A stretch of 64,000 bases of DNA from Wolbachia endosymbiont of Diaphorina citri (GTDB taxonomy: Bacteria; Pseudomonadota; Alphaproteobacteria; Rickettsiales; Anaplasmataceae), in NCBI RefSeq assembly GCF_013096535.2, contig NZ_CP051265.2, forward strand, positions 1,364,001-1,428,000, written 5' to 3'. A program made the translations under genes and the position numbers. Of this stretch, positions 1 through 10,310 are shown in pieces. The notes under the pieces were generated by a model. It was given only the letters and a program-made list of their open reading frames with translations. It made no database searches and had not been told where the DNA came from. Numbering within the stretch: position 1 is the stretch's first letter; each line of letters begins with the position of its first letter.

Positions 1-930
1 AGAACGCAACCAATGATCAACATCTATCTGCAGATCTTCCAAAGAATTGTAGATTTTCTTGCGAAAAATAATATTGTAACACTCATCTTGCATAGTCTTA
101 TGGAATCTCTCGCATATGCCATTAGTTTGCGGAGAATTGGCTTTAGTTCTTGAGTGATCAATATTTTCGATTCCTAAGTATAACTGATAAGCGTGATTCT
201 CTGGTTTGCCACAATATTCTGTACCTCTATCGGTCAAAATGCGCAATAATGGCACGCTTTGTACATCAAAAAATGGTATTACTCTATCATTCAGCAAGTC
301 AGCAGCGGTAATAGCAGTTTTATCTGTATAAAGCTTAGCAAAAGCCACTCTCGAATAAGTATCAATAAAAGTTTGCTGATAGATTCTTCCTATACCCTTG
401 ATGTTGCCTACATAATAAGTATCTTGAGAACCTAAATAACCTGGATGCTCTGTTTCAATTTCACCATGTGCTTCCCTTTGTTCTTTAACTTTTTCTAAAG
501 CCGCAAGTTGCTCCTCTGTTAGAATTATTCCATCTTGCATAACTTTTGCCTCAAGAGCCCTCAGTCTTTTTTTGAAGGTCTCAAGGTCATTTCTCAGCCA
601 TACAGATCTCACTCCACCTTCAGAGATTATTATGCCCCTTTTTCTCAGTTCATTTGCAGCTCTTTGTTGTCCATATGCAGGAAATTCTGTTGCAATATTA
701 ACTACAGCTCTTTCCATGTCTTCAGAGACTCTGTTTGCCATAAGTGGTTTTTTCTTGCTTATCTCATGCAGCGCTTCTTCTCCTCCATTTTCATATAGTT
801 CTTTGAATCTATAAAATGTATCCCTTGAATATCCCATAACCTTGCATGCTTGAGACACATTTCCAAGCTGTTTTGCTAGCTCTAGCAATCCTAGTTTCGG
901 CTTTAGTATTTTTGTTTGTATCGTACTCAT
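1..930 (-). CDS. IS481-type transposase, 3' end beyond window
   Basis: A DDE transposase reads from ATG at 930 down to the window edge with no stop (310 codons), so its C-terminus lies outside. The N-terminal third is a helix-turn-helix (SQACKVMGYSRDTFYRF). It is followed by an rve-type integrase core with D in FIDTYSR, D in LTDRGTEYCG and E in NGICERFH, in the D-D-E order of the IS481/IS3 superfamily. A strong ribosome site (AAGGAGTG) lies just upstream of the ATG, at about 935-945. Nothing visible breaks the frame, so the copy may be intact. The element's upstream end probably lies within 960-1010, but I could not fix a terminal repeat. The IS481 assignment is by recognition; IS3 is less likely because no separate orfA is seen. 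Confidence 0.85.
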   Translation of the reverse strand, partial: MSTIQTKILKPKLGLLELAKQLGNVSQACKVMGYSRDTFYRFKELYENGGEEALHEISKKKPLMANRVSEDMERAVVNIATEFPAYGQQRAANELRKRGIIISEGGVRSVWLRNDLETFKKRLRALEAKVMQDGIILTEEQLAALEKVKEQREAHGEIETEHPGYLGSQDTYYVGNIKGIGRIYQQTFIDTYSRVAFAKLYTDKTAITAADLLNDRVIPFFDVQSVPLLRILTDRGTEYCGKPENHAYQLYLGIENIDHSRTKANSPQTNGICERFHKTMQDECYNIIFRKKIYNSLEDLQIDVDHWLRS

Positions 931-1004
931 TTCTAACACTCCTTTCTTTTATTATTTTATAACTTACTTTTTTAAAGTGTCAGATCAAGTCTTGTTTAAT
1001 ACAA

Positions 1005-1515
1005 TTTAAAACTGCAATCATGCTAACTCTCTGAGTTTTCTTACCTGATTTCAGTGCATTCTCCCTTTCTGCAATATCCGTATTTCTGTATTGTCTATAT
1101 CAGATTCATCAATATATACCAAATTTTTAGGGGACTTTGCCGATATGATTTTTAAAAATTCAGCTTGTTTTTCTTCGTTTCTTTCTTTATATCCATAAGT
1201 CTTTTTTTGCGTGTAAATCCAATTTTTTTTAAGCTCTATGAATAGTTTGACGACTTATATTGCCACAGCACCTCTGATTGTCTTTTACTACCGTGTTTTT
1301 TTATAAATTCTGCAAACGCATTCCGATCGGTGATTTTATGATTATGCCCTCTATTTCCTAGTTTCTTTGATTCCTGTTTCTTTCCGCCTTTTCTCCCATT
1401 TGTACAATGTTACTCTACCGATTTTGAACCTCTTTGCTACTGCTGTTTTACTTTCTCCTTCATCCAACACCTAAATGGCTTTTTTCCTTAAGTCATAACT
1501 ATACGCTGCTGGCAT
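1005..1515 (-). pseudogene. IS630-type transposase remnant
   Basis: The minus strand from ATG at 1515 encodes MPAAYSYDLRKKAI, then a TAG stop. Recognisable transposase then continues through several frames: LDEGESKTAVAKRFKIGR (helix-turn-helix), LYKWEKRRKETG, TDRNAFAEFIKKHG and a late VYIDESDID segment carrying a catalytic-type Asp. Stops and frameshifts are scattered throughout and the 3' part is missing after about 1005. This is the usual N-terminal layout of IS630-family transposases. It is a dead fragment sitting next to the IS481-type gene, and it appears to have landed in the gene whose tail survives at 1546-1728. Confidence 0.75.
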
Positions 1516-1545
1516 TTTTACCTTCTTGTTACACCTCGTTCCTAC

Positions 1546-1728
1546 CATTATGAGAAGAGCTATAAATATTCAGAAACAGCAAAATTTTTACTAGAATGTA
1601 GCACAGATCCATCATTTATTCACATGCCTAAAGCAAAGAAGGCAGGAGTCATTGCAGGTGTTACAGTTGCTATTGGGTTTCTAATAGCACTTGTTTACGC
1701 TACCTTTACTTTTAGTAGTGGATATTAG
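1546..1728 (+). pseudogene. C-terminal remnant of a membrane-tailed protein
   Basis: An open stretch of 60 codons ends at TAG 1726-1728 and has no start of its own. It encodes SETAKFLLECSTDPSFIHM, then a lysine-rich patch (PKAKKAG), then one strongly hydrophobic helix (VIAGVTVAIGFLIALVYATF). A basic patch followed by a terminal membrane helix is seen at the ends of other Wolbachia proteins, including the ankyrin protein at 23680-25056. The front of the gene is absent and the IS630 debris abuts it, so I read it as the tail of a gene destroyed by insertion. Its family is not identifiable. Confidence 0.45.
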
Positions 1729-1845
1729 TATAGTATCTGCACTAATTAATCAGTGGAATTTACTATGAGGTTGCGTATAGAGTATCAGAGTGCTCATTGA
1801 GTAGCAAGTTAGATGATATTAGCAGCTATAATGTGCTTGCAATAG

Positions 1846-4497
1846 CTAATTCAATACAGTAACCGCGCCATGGCAGTGTTTGTATTTTTTCCCGGATTTA
1901 CAAGGGCACTTATCGTTTCTTGAAACTTCTGGAAGTCTGCTATTTTTAGCAGAGCGTGACCTATTGCCTATTTCTTGGTTATCTGCCAACTTAAAGTGCG
2001 CTAGGCGGTGAATGGTAAGCTCCCCCCACTTTTCAAGCATCGACTCAAACATTAAGAAAGCTTCGCGTTTAAATTCATTCAGTGGGTCTTTTTGCCCCAT
2101 AGCACGCAAATTTATGCTTTGTCTTAGGCTCTCTAAGACCGAAAGGTGCTCCCTCCATAAATGATCAAGTGTCATGATCATCACTTGTTTCACTATCGTA
2201 TTCCACAAATCTGTAGTTTGTTGACTATTGAAATATTTTTCTTTCTCAGTAAAAAATTCTTGTATCTTGTCATTTATATAATCCAAGGCTTCTTGTTTAT
2301 TCAAAAACTCTGCTAGATTAAGCGTTATCCCGTATCTTATGTGGAATTCTTTTGCAATATTTTCAACATAATCTTCGTAATAACCACTTTGTACTATACC
2401 TTCTATTATATCCTCATTTACTTCGCTATATACTTCAACTAAATCATTGATTGCATTGTTTAAAATATGATTTCTCTGCTTAAAAATAACCTTACGTTGA
2501 TTGTTGATTACATCATCAAACTTTAGCAAAGACTTCCGCACATCATAATTTCTAACTTCAACTTTCTTCTGTGCTTTCTCAAGTGCTTTATTAATCCATG
2601 GATGATGAATAGCCTCGTTGTTCTTTAGTCCCACTCTTTGCAAAAAATTCCTCATTCTATCAGAACCAAATATCCTCATTAAATCATCTTCAAGTGATAA
2701 AAAGAACTTAGAAAGTCCAGGGTCACCCTGGCGGCCAGAACGTCCACGTAATTGATCATCTATTCTCCTGCTTTCATGCCTTTCGGTTCCAATAACACAT
2801 AAGCCACCAGCTTTTATAGCAATTTCCTTATCTTTTTTTACTCTTTCGACTATTTCTTGATATTTTTTTTCTCTTTCATCAACATTTTTTATTTTCTCGA
2901 GCTCTACCTTTGCAATCATTTCAGCATTTCCACCAAGCTGAATATCAGTTCCACGTCCTGCCATATTAGTTGCTATAGTAATGCTTCCTGGTACTCCAGC
3001 TTGAGCTATTATGTATGCCTCTTGTTCATGATAGCGAGCATTCAATACTGAATGCTTAAGAGAATAGCTTTGCAAAAGCGCAGAAAGTTTTTCAGAGTTT
3101 TCAATACTTACCGTACCAACAAGGACTGGTTGTAGGCGTTTGTGGCATTCCTCTATGAACTTCAATACAGCACTAAATTTTTCTTTTTCTGTGCCATAAA
3201 TTTCATCGTCAACATCTATTCTTTTAACAGACACATTAGTTGGAATTTTTACTACATTTAATCTATATATATCACGAAACTCCTCTGCCTCTGTTACTGC
3301 TGTTCCTGTCATACCAGAAAGTTTGTTGTACATACGAAAGTAGTTCTGAAATGTGACTGATGCTAAAGTTTGACTTTCATGCTGAATTTCAAGATTCTCC
3401 TTTGCCTCCAGTGCCTGGTGAAGACCATCAGAATATCTCCTACCTTCCATCATGCGCCCAGTAAACTCATCAATAATTACCACCTTACCGTTTTTCACTA
3501 TATAATCTTTATCAGCAGTAAACAGCTTATGTGCACGAAGTGCTTGATCTATATAATGAGTCAGTATAATATTGCTAGTATCATAGAGCGAGAAATTTTC
3601 AGGAATGAGTTTATACGATTTTAATAATTCCTCCACTCGTGAAATGCCATTTTCAGTGAGGAACACTGCTCTACTCTTTTCATCGACTTCATAGTCAGAA
3701 TCAACTAATTTGATTACTATTTTATTGATATGCTTGTATATCTGATTATTTTCCTCAAGTGGGCCAGAAATAATGAGCGGAGTACGTGCTTCATCAATCA
3801 GTATGGAGTCTACTTCGTCTACTATTGCATAATTGAAGCCTCTTTGAACCATATCTTCTTGAGAAAATTTCATATTATCTCGTAGATAATCAAAGGCAAG
3901 TTCATTATTTGTTGAGTATACGATATCTGCGCTATAAGCCTTTTTTCTCTCGTCGTCTGTCAAATTATTTGTAATAAATGCAACAGAAACTCCAAGAGAA
4001 TTATATAATTTACTCATCCACTCTGTATCTCGTTTTGCAAGATAGTCGTTAACAGTTACGACGTGCACACCTTTTCCTTCTAAAGAATTTAGATATGCAG
4101 CTAAAGTTGCGACGAGTGTCTTTCCTTCTCCTGTTTTCATTTCTGATATCATGCCATTATGGAGAACCATTCCACCAATTAGCTGAACGTCGAAATGCCT
4201 CATGTTAAGGAATCTTCGTGATGCTTCTCGTACAACCGCAAATGCAGGTACGAGAAGGTCATTTAGTGTTTTTCCATTTTTCAGTTCTTGTTTTAATTCC
4301 TCAGTTTTACTAGCAAGATCCTCATCAGATAAGCTCTGCATTTCTTGCTCTAGCGCATTAATCTGCTGAGCAATTTTTCTGAAGGATTTTATTATCTTCT
4401 TGTTCGTTGATCCAAATATCCTTTTTATAAAAAAAAGTGACAACGTAAAGATGAAGAATATAAGAATAGTTGTTAAAACTAACGTAGAGTCTGGCAT
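1846..4497 (-). CDS. secA: SecA, preprotein translocase ATPase
   Basis: This is the motor of the Sec pathway, which hydrolyses ATP to push preproteins through SecYEG. The 883 residues are about the usual length. The Walker A site is TGEGKT at about 122-127, the DEAD-type box is [14 protein letters not shown] at about 228-241, and the preprotein-binding and helicase-2 regions follow ([25 protein letters not shown]). The C-terminus is a zinc-binding SEC-C tail, [14 protein letters not shown]. One oddity is that residues 1-25 add a strongly hydrophobic stretch ([19 protein letters not shown]) ahead of the normal SecA start ([15 protein letters not shown]), which would be an N-terminal membrane helix. 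No good ribosome site precedes the ATG, and no better in-frame start is evident. Confidence 0.97.
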   Translation of the reverse strand: MPDSTLVLTTILIFFIFTLSLFFIKRIFGSTNKKIIKSFRKIAQQINALEQEMQSLSDEDLASKTEELKQELKNGKTLNDLLVPAFAVVREASRRFLNMRHFDVQLIGGMVLHNGMISEMKTGEGKTLVATLAAYLNSLEGKGVHVVTVNDYLAKRDTEWMSKLYNSLGVSVAFITNNLTDDERKKAYSADIVYSTNNELAFDYLRDNMKFSQEDMVQRGFNYAIVDEVDSILIDEARTPLIISGPLEENNQIYKHINKIVIKLVDSDYEVDEKSRAVFLTENGISRVEELLKSYKLIPENFSLYDTSNIILTHYIDQALRAHKLFTADKDYIVKNGKVVIIDEFTGRMMEGRRYSDGLHQALEAKENLEIQHESQTLASVTFQNYFRMYNKLSGMTGTAVTEAEEFRDIYRLNVVKIPTNVSVKRIDVDDEIYGTEKEKFSAVLKFIEECHKRLQPVLVGTVSIENSEKLSALLQSYSLKHSVLNARYHEQEAYIIAQAGVPGSITIATNMAGRGTDIQLGGNAEMIAKVELEKIKNVDEREKKYQEIVERVKKDKEIAIKAGGLCVIGTERHESRRIDDQLRGRSGRQGDPGLSKFFLSLEDDLMRIFGSDRMRNFLQRVGLKNNEAIHHPWINKALEKAQKKVEVRNYDVRKSLLKFDDVINNQRKVIFKQRNHILNNAINDLVEVYSEVNEDIIEGIVQSGYYEDYVENIAKEFHIRYGITLNLAEFLNKQEALDYINDKIQEFFTEKEKYFNSQQTTDLWNTIVKQVMIMTLDHLWREHLSVLESLRQSINLRAMGQKDPLNEFKREAFLMFESMLEKWGELTIHRLAHFKLADNQEIGNRSRSAKNSRLPEVSRNDKCPCKSGKKYKHCHGAVTVLN

Positions 4498-4722
4498 AAA
4501 CTTAGGTAAAGTTTTATTTAATATAAGATTATATTACTAAACGTAACCTGCGGCAATTAGATTCAGAAAATCTTTATTTACAAACTAAGGAAAAGATTCT
4601 TGCAGATGAAATGTAAAAGAATCTATTTATTTTATTAGATATTATAATTAATAATTAAACTTTCTTGATAAATTATTAAAATAGTGTTAAGCTACATGTA
4701 TAAAACGGTTAGTGGAATCACA

Positions 4723-5179
4723 ATGTTAAGCAATATTATAAAAGTAAAATTAGAGAAAAATAATTGTCCTTTTGAAGAATTAGAAGAATTTTTTGCTTCA
4801 TAAAAATTTGGTACAAAAGAGTTTAAAGATTCTTCAATAAAATTAGTTTGCCAAGCATGGGAAGATTTCACCTTAATTCTACCAAGAGAAGCAGTACCTA
4901 ATTCTTTCGCTTTGAAGCTTTTATCTTTGCTTAGTAAGGGAAATGAGCAGCTTTACCTATTATATTAAATACCTTTCTTGCAGAACTGTATTTAAAGATT
5001 TTGGTCAAAAACTACAGGCTAAAATGGATCAAGATATAAAAGAACAAAACGATTCTAAAATTTCTCAGGAGATTGAGTTATGTAAAAAAGACGTTTTAAA
5101 TCTTCTAAATGGTGGTAAGTCAGTATTAGACGTTCAATTGAAGCAGCGGTATAAAAAATACTATTCGTCAATAGATTAA
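4723..5179 (+). pseudogene. Broken gene of unknown function
   Basis: Reading from ATG 4723 gives MLSNIIKVKLEKNNCPFEEL, then an in-frame TAA at about 4801. The frame then resumes (KFGTKEFKDSSIKLVCQAW ... LSLLSKGNEQ) and stops again at about 4968. The continuation shifts to another frame and runs to TAA 5179 (VFKDFGQKLQAKMDQDIKEQ ... VQLKQRYKKYYSSID). One stop plus one frameshift indicate a decayed gene of about 150 codons. The charged helical content gives no family. The last 78 codons might still be translated from 4943, but there is no ribosome site to support that. Confidence 0.5.
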
Positions 5180-5209
5180 GTTGTTGTGGTGAAGGTATAA
5201 AGAGAACAA

Positions 5210-5233
5210 GCAAAATTACATTTGTAATTTTGC
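5210..5233 (+). terminator. Strong hairpin after the broken gene
   Basis: An 11-bp perfect inverted repeat (GCAAAATTACA / TGTAATTTTGC) is separated by 2 bases and followed by TTCCTTT. It lies 30 bp after the stop at 5179 and 130 bp before the PAS gene. It fits a factor-independent terminator, although the T run is interrupted. Confidence 0.5.
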
Positions 5234-5362
5234 TTCCTTTATCATCACTTAGAAGTAGCTGATTATGTTATGCTTGCCTATACTTGATTGAGTATATCAA
5301 TGGGTAAATAAATCTTAATATAACTTTATTATACTGGTAAATCTATTTTATAGAATGAAAGC

Positions 5363-6166
5363 ATGGAAGATTTTATAACGGCAAGAAGGAAAGATGATGC
5401 TGTGATATCTGTTTGTCAGGATAATGAGAAAAAAAACGTGTTAATCTTGGGACTCAATCAAGCAGCAAGGAATTTATTAAAATGTGAAGAAGGGAATTTA
5501 CTTAATAAGCCGCTAATCAATATTTTAAGTGCAAGAGCAGCTGAAGATATGAAAAGCTATTTGGAGTATACTGAAGATGGGCGCGATTTGCCCGATATAT
5601 TGCCAAAAGTGATAGGCTTTTCTCTAATCGACGCTAAAGGAGAAGATATAAAAACAAAGGTAAAAGTTTTTCGCACAACGCAATTTACTAATAGTAAGAT
5701 TAATTATGAGCTATTAATACGTGACATTAGCCTGTTTCATAAGCTAGGAATGTTTAGGGATAAATATCTGATAGGTAAAAAATATAAAAACCACAATTTG
5801 TTTAACATACCAGACAATGAGTCCACTATTTTTGAGTTATATGTTGTATTAAATTTTGCCTTTGAATATCAAATTAATGCAGTTATAGGAATAATAGGTG
5901 TAAACAGCAGTTGTAATAAGGAAAATGATGCACTAAAAATTATCATAGAACATTTTTATAAAAATTGCCGTAGTGATGATTTTTTGGGATTTATTGATGA
6001 GAATAAGGTACTTTTTATTTTGATGAACTGTGATGCAAATAACACATCTAAAGTAGTTAAACGTATATATTCTTCCATTAACAAGCAGTTATTAAAGCGA
6101 AAACTATCAAGTATATCAATTGCTTATGGAAATATAATTCAAAAACATAGTGTGAAGAATGCTTAA
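5363..6166 (+). CDS. PAS-domain protein with a degenerate GGDEF-like second half
   Basis: 267 residues. The N-terminal 130 read as a PAS sensor fold: NQAARNLLKCEEGNLLNKP (the usual 'N-A-A---LG----E--G' turn), then ILSARAAEDM and the terminal strand FRTTQFTNSKINYELLIRDIS. Residues 150-267 have the size and spacing of a nucleotidyl-cyclase domain (LKIIIEHFYKNCRSDDFLGFIDENKVLFILMN resembles the region around the active loop). The loop that should be GGDEF is not recognisable, so any cyclase activity is unlikely. No membrane segment is seen, so a cytosolic signalling or scaffold role is possible. Function is inferred from fold only. Confidence 0.65.
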   Translation: MEDFITARRKDDAVISVCQDNEKKNVLILGLNQAARNLLKCEEGNLLNKPLINILSARAAEDMKSYLEYTEDGRDLPDILPKVIGFSLIDAKGEDIKTKVKVFRTTQFTNSKINYELLIRDISLFHKLGMFRDKYLIGKKYKNHNLFNIPDNESTIFELYVVLNFAFEYQINAVIGIIGVNSSCNKENDALKIIIEHFYKNCRSDDFLGFIDENKVLFILMNCDANNTSKVVKRIYSSINKQLLKRKLSSISIAYGNIIQKHSVKNA

Positions 6167-6266
6167 ACGCTTTTGTCATTAATTGGTTTGTAGTATCTAA
6201 GTTCTACACAATATAAGGATTGTTTTTTATTTCTGGTAAGCTTATATTAAAAATTTAAGCTTACCT

Positions 6267-7427
6267 ATGAGGTTACTAATCACACTATTTTTATCATTAC
6301 TTGTGGGGGGAAGTGCTAACGCTAGGGTAATTCTGGATAAGGAGATGTTTTATGTAGAACTAGATGGAAAAGTAGATTTAAGATTTGGCTACGCTTTCAA
6401 TAGAGATTCTTTTAGCTCTACCAAAGACAAGACCTCAAGTTATTCAAACCTGCGCTTGCTTTATTTACAGCAAGTTTATCCAAATACTCAAATGGGTTTT
6501 GATGTTAAGGCAGGAGTTTCTGGTATTGCAAACTTAAAGGCACTAGACATAGAAAAGTTAGAAATGGAGAAGTGGTATTTTATCATAAAGAATCAGGAGT
6601 TTGGATCATTTGAATATGGTAAAGGAAGTTTAGTTAGTCAGAGTATGTTAATTAACACTTCAAAAATTTATACAGCTGCTGGAGGAGTAAATGGTCATTG
6701 GACAAATTACGCAAATTTGCGCGGTGATGAAAAAAAAGATGATGGTTCTGGGTATGATAAAGATAAGGTGTTTTGGGTAAAACCCAATATTTACAGCGAC
6801 TATAATGGACTAGAGCTGAAGTTAAAACAACCAACGGTAAACTATATTTCTCCTGAAATCTATAACTTTCAACTTGGATTCAGTTATGTTCCAGGAAAAA
6901 ATAATTTACAATATAATAATCTCATAGCCGCTGGTCTTTCCTATAAAAATGGCTTATCAGATGAAATAAATTTTACTACTGCTTTGACTGGTGAATTTGC
7001 AAGGGAAAATTTAACTGATTGCAAAGATGGGACTTTTGAAAATTATAAATGCCGTAATCAATTACTACACTGGAATTTTGGCTTGAAGCTAAAACTTTTT
7101 GAACTTGATTGCATTTTTTCGTACGGTAATGGCGGTAAATCTGGTGAGAAGCGTAGTCCTGAAACAAATAATATGTATTATGTAAATGCAGGTGTTGCTT
7201 ACCATTCTGATTCTCGTAAAGTAAGCTTAACATATTTTAATAGTGTTAGGGATATTATAGGCAAAGGTACAAACGAATTAACATCACAGGCTTTCAGTCT
7301 TGAATATCCATTAGCTGTTGGTACTTCATACTACTTAGATATTGTAAAGTTTAGTACTAAAGAACCTAAAATAGAAAATAATAACTCCGGGTATGTGCTT
7401 TTGGTTGGACTGAAGCTAAGTTTTTAA
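6267..7427 (+). CDS. Porin-like outer membrane beta-barrel protein
   Basis: 386 residues with a clear signal peptide (MRLLITLFLSLLVGGSANA, cleavage near residue 20). Many alternating amphipathic strands follow, such as VDLRFGYAFN, FEYGKGSLVSQS, FQLGFSYVPG and YYVNAGVAYHS. The last residue is Phe (VGLKLSF), the usual signal for BAM-dependent barrel insertion. The strand pattern and the FEYGKG region resemble Gram-negative porins of the alphaproteobacterial type. It probably forms a diffusion channel in the outer membrane facing the host vacuole. The ATG lies in a short A/T leader without a clear ribosome site. It appears to be monocistronic. Confidence 0.75.
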   Translation: MRLLITLFLSLLVGGSANARVILDKEMFYVELDGKVDLRFGYAFNRDSFSSTKDKTSSYSNLRLLYLQQVYPNTQMGFDVKAGVSGIANLKALDIEKLEMEKWYFIIKNQEFGSFEYGKGSLVSQSMLINTSKIYTAAGGVNGHWTNYANLRGDEKKDDGSGYDKDKVFWVKPNIYSDYNGLELKLKQPTVNYISPEIYNFQLGFSYVPGKNNLQYNNLIAAGLSYKNGLSDEINFTTALTGEFARENLTDCKDGTFENYKCRNQLLHWNFGLKLKLFELDCIFSYGNGGKSGEKRSPETNNMYYVNAGVAYHSDSRKVSLTYFNSVRDIIGKGTNELTSQAFSLEYPLAVGTSYYLDIVKFSTKEPKIENNNSGYVLLVGLKLSF

Positions 7428-7698
7428 TGAAATAAACGGTGTATAAGTGTTGTAATGTGGTAAATAATGAGAGTAAAATTGAATTGTTAATATATGTGCT
7501 ATTTGATATTATAAAAATAACTATTACATAAGATTTTCAATAAAAAGACATTCTGTTACTAATCCAAGTGTAGGAGAAAACGGTTATTAATTAGCAAACC
7601 GAACCCTTCAGTAAGCGCATCTCTTCAGGTGCTCTTTTTTCTTTTTTATATATAAAAAAATTAGATAGTATTGTGAGTGCGGTTTTTTCTGTGTTCTG

Positions 7699-9057
7699 AT
7701 GCTTTTCAATTCTATAGCTTTTATATTGAATTTCCTTTTTTTACTACTATTTCTCTATATCATTGCAAGAAAGAACAGAAAATTAAGTGAGGAGAAAGTA
7801 AAATTAGCAAATCTTGAGAATAATTTATGTAGGGTAGAGCATGATCTTCAAGAGACAAAGCGAACTTTACTGAATAAGGATGAGGAAATAGTTGATTTGA
7901 AAGTTAGGAATGCAGAGCTTGAAGTAATTTTGCAAAAAGAACGTGAGGAAAAGAGAAAAGAGATGGATTTACTGACAAAAGCAGAGGAGAGGCTTACAAA
8001 CACTTTTAAAGCTCTCTCTCTTGATGCTTTGCAGGTAAACAATAATAATTTTCTGAATTTAGCGAAGGAAGTAATCGATAGTAAACTAAAAGAAACAGAA
8101 AGTGACTTCAAAAAAAGGCAAGCAACGATCAACGAAGTTGTCACTCCAATAAAAGAAAAATTAGAAAAATTCGACAGCGAAATACGTGAGCTAGAAAAAG
8201 AGAGGGTAGGGGCCTATGAGGGTTTAAAAGAGCAAATTGGAGCATTAATGAACCAAACTTCTAGCCTTGCTAACGCCCTGAGGAAGCCTCACATTAGGGG
8301 CAAATGGGGTGAAATGCAGCTCAAAAGAGTGGTAGAAATGGCGGGAATGATTGAATATTGCGATTTTTTTACTCAAGCCTCAGTAATTGATAAAAATGAG
8401 GACAATTTGTTACGTCCTGATTTAATAGTAAAAATGCCATCAGGAAAGCAAATAATAATAGATGCTAAAGTACCACTTGATTCTTACATGGATGCTATGT
8501 CGCAAAATGATTTACAGATACAAAAGGAAAAATTGAAGAATCATTCTCTGGCAATAAAAAAACATATAAATGATCTAGGCAGAAAGGAATATTGGAACCA
8601 ATTTGAAAATACGCCAGAGCTTGTGGTGCTTTTTTTAACAGGAGAAGGGGTTTTCAGCGCAGCACTAGAATGTGAACCAGCTTTGATAGAAATTGGAATA
8701 GAAAAAAAAGTAATTATTGCAACACCAATCACTTTAATCGCGCTACTTAGGGCAGTAGCCTATGGATGGAAGCAAGAGATGATAGCTGAAAATGCAAAGA
8801 AAATAAGTGAACTAGGCCATATTTTATATGAGCGAATCTGCACAATGGGCGAAAATTTTGATAATTTACGCAGAAGCTTAAAAAGTGCTGTTGATCATTA
8901 CAATAAAACTGCTGGTTCGCTTGAGGCAAGAGTGTTTCCTGCTGTCCGAGAATTCAATAAGCTTGGTATACATGCAAAAAATAAAGAACTCACTGCTGCA
9001 AAAGAGTTGGAATCTTTACCACGCAGTTTACATGCTGAGGGGTTGAAAGTAGATTAG
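7699..9057 (+). CDS. rmuC: RmuC, DNA recombination-limiting protein
   Basis: 452 residues. An N-terminal membrane helix (FILNFLFLLLFLYIIA) is followed by a long coiled coil (about residues 28-190, rich in KE heptads), then the conserved RmuC nuclease-like domain. That domain contains LRKPHIRGKWGEMQLKRVVE, ASVIDKNEDNLLRPDLIVKM, IIIDAKVPLDSYMDAM and TPITLIALLRAVAYGWKQE. RmuC proteins limit inversion-type recombination between short inverted repeats, which is relevant in a genome this rich in IS copies. It is convergent with the carboxypeptidase at 9090, 32 bp away. Confidence 0.93.
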   Translation: MLFNSIAFILNFLFLLLFLYIIARKNRKLSEEKVKLANLENNLCRVEHDLQETKRTLLNKDEEIVDLKVRNAELEVILQKEREEKRKEMDLLTKAEERLTNTFKALSLDALQVNNNNFLNLAKEVIDSKLKETESDFKKRQATINEVVTPIKEKLEKFDSEIRELEKERVGAYEGLKEQIGALMNQTSSLANALRKPHIRGKWGEMQLKRVVEMAGMIEYCDFFTQASVIDKNEDNLLRPDLIVKMPSGKQIIIDAKVPLDSYMDAMSQNDLQIQKEKLKNHSLAIKKHINDLGRKEYWNQFENTPELVVLFLTGEGVFSAALECEPALIEIGIEKKVIIATPITLIALLRAVAYGWKQEMIAENAKKISELGHILYERICTMGENFDNLRRSLKSAVDHYNKTAGSLEARVFPAVREFNKLGIHAKNKELTAAKELESLPRSLHAEGLKVD

Positions 9058-9089
9058 TATTTCAGGTCTCCTTAACTTACATTTGCTGA

Positions 9090-10196
9090 TTAAAACAACT
9101 TTCTAAAAATTTTTTTTATATAGCTCAATTCCTGCACATCATTTGCTGCATAAACAGGTATAGTTTGTTGCTCAGTACCAGGTATTTCTACAAAAATTTT
9201 GCCTACTTCTTGACCTTTTTTAATTGGTGCGGTTACCATATCTTTATACTCAATACGCACTTTAATTTTATCATGTAATCTGCGGTTATAAGTTATGGTA
9301 ACATCGTTTGCAACTGTAACGGGCACTTTTTTATCTTTTCCATAAACAATATTTATTTCTTCAACTACGCTATCCTTAGCAAATATTTTCTTGGTATTAA
9401 AATGATTTAAGGAATATTGTATTAGTCTTTTTGCTTCCTCTATTCGCTCTTTCTCGGTGTCCAAACCATTCACAACAGCAAAAATTCTCCTATCGTTCCG
9501 TTTTGCAGATGCTATAATGCCATAACCACCAGCACTTGTATGACCTGTCTTTAGACCATCAACTCCAATATCATGGAAAAGTAAAAGATTTTTATTTTTT
9601 TGTACAATATCGTTATATGTCAAATATTGTTCAGAGAATAGGTCATAGTATTCAGGAAAATCAGTAAAAATCCTTTTTGCCAGTGTTACCAAGTCTTTTG
9701 CGCTCATAAAATGGTTTTCATCTGGCCACCCGCTTGAGTTAACAAAATGACTATCATTAAGATTTAAATCTTGTGCAACTTCATTCATTTCAGCAACAAA
9801 ATTCTCCTCTGATCCTGCAATACCCTCGGCTAGCGCTATGCATGCATCATTACCTGAGGCAATTGTAATTCCTTCAAGTAGTTCTTTTACCGTAACAAAT
9901 TGACCTTCTTTCAAAAACATAGAAGAGCCTTTTCTTTCCCACGCTTTTCTGCTCACTCGAAATTTATCTTCCATATTTATTATTCCAGCTTTTAGATAGT
10001 CAAAAGCTACATATAAAGTCATTAACTTACTCATTGAAGAAGGAGCCATTTTCTCGCTGGAATTATGGTCAAAAATGAACGAGTCTGAAGCTAAATCTAA
10101 GACAATTGCTTGCTTTGCTTTGGTTCTAAACTGATATGAGTATGAGTAAAAAGGAAATATAAAAATTAATAGCAAAGTTACTAATTTGCTTAACAT
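9090..10196 (-). CDS. D-alanyl-D-alanine carboxypeptidase (PBP5/6 class)
   Basis: 368 residues with a signal peptide (MLSKLVTLLLIFIFPFYSYS). All three active-site motifs of S11 serine peptidases are present: S54-M-S-K57 (nucleophile and base), SGN at 114-116 and KTG at 216-218. The C-terminal domain (about 280-360) is the beta-rich PBP5 domain. The enzyme removes the terminal D-Ala from peptidoglycan or lipid II pentapeptides. Wolbachia has no classical cell wall but retains lipid II synthesis, so the enzyme probably works on a minimal septal peptidoglycan. It is usually annotated dacF or dacC; I cannot choose between them. Confidence 0.92.
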   Translation of the reverse strand: MLSKLVTLLLIFIFPFYSYSYQFRTKAKQAIVLDLASDSFIFDHNSSEKMAPSSMSKLMTLYVAFDYLKAGIINMEDKFRVSRKAWERKGSSMFLKEGQFVTVKELLEGITIASGNDACIALAEGIAGSEENFVAEMNEVAQDLNLNDSHFVNSSGWPDENHFMSAKDLVTLAKRIFTDFPEYYDLFSEQYLTYNDIVQKNKNLLLFHDIGVDGLKTGHTSAGGYGIIASAKRNDRRIFAVVNGLDTEKERIEEAKRLIQYSLNHFNTKKIFAKDSVVEEINIVYGKDKKVPVTVANDVTITYNRRLHDKIKVRIEYKDMVTAPIKKGQEVGKIFVEIPGTEQQTIPVYAANDVQELSYIKKIFRKLF

Positions 10197-10280
10197 ATTT
10201 ATAATTTTAAATTTATAGTGTACTAATTAATAGTATGATTTTGCACGAGCATTTCAATAGATCTCTCGCATAAAACTTCC

Positions 10281-10309
10281 TTGACAAACTGCGCCAGCCC
10301 CCTTATTAT
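10281..10309 (+). promoter_or_regulatory. Near-consensus sigma70 promoter interrupted by an IS
   Basis: TTGACA (10281-10286) and TATTAT (10304-10309) are separated by exactly 17 bases, the best housekeeping promoter match I noticed here. The IS4-type copy begins at 10311, and its 9-bp target duplication (CTTATTATG, 10302-10310 and 11883-11891) contains the -10 box. The intact promoter now fires into the IS antisense to the transposase, while its original downstream region at 11892 onward keeps only the -10 copy. The original transcript is not identified. Confidence 0.6.
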
Positions 10310-10310
10310 G

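Noticed and set aside
7560..7660. Structured small RNA between the porin and rmuC genes
   Set aside because: Two short hairpins and a T run are present, but they match no RNA family I know and the stems are weak.
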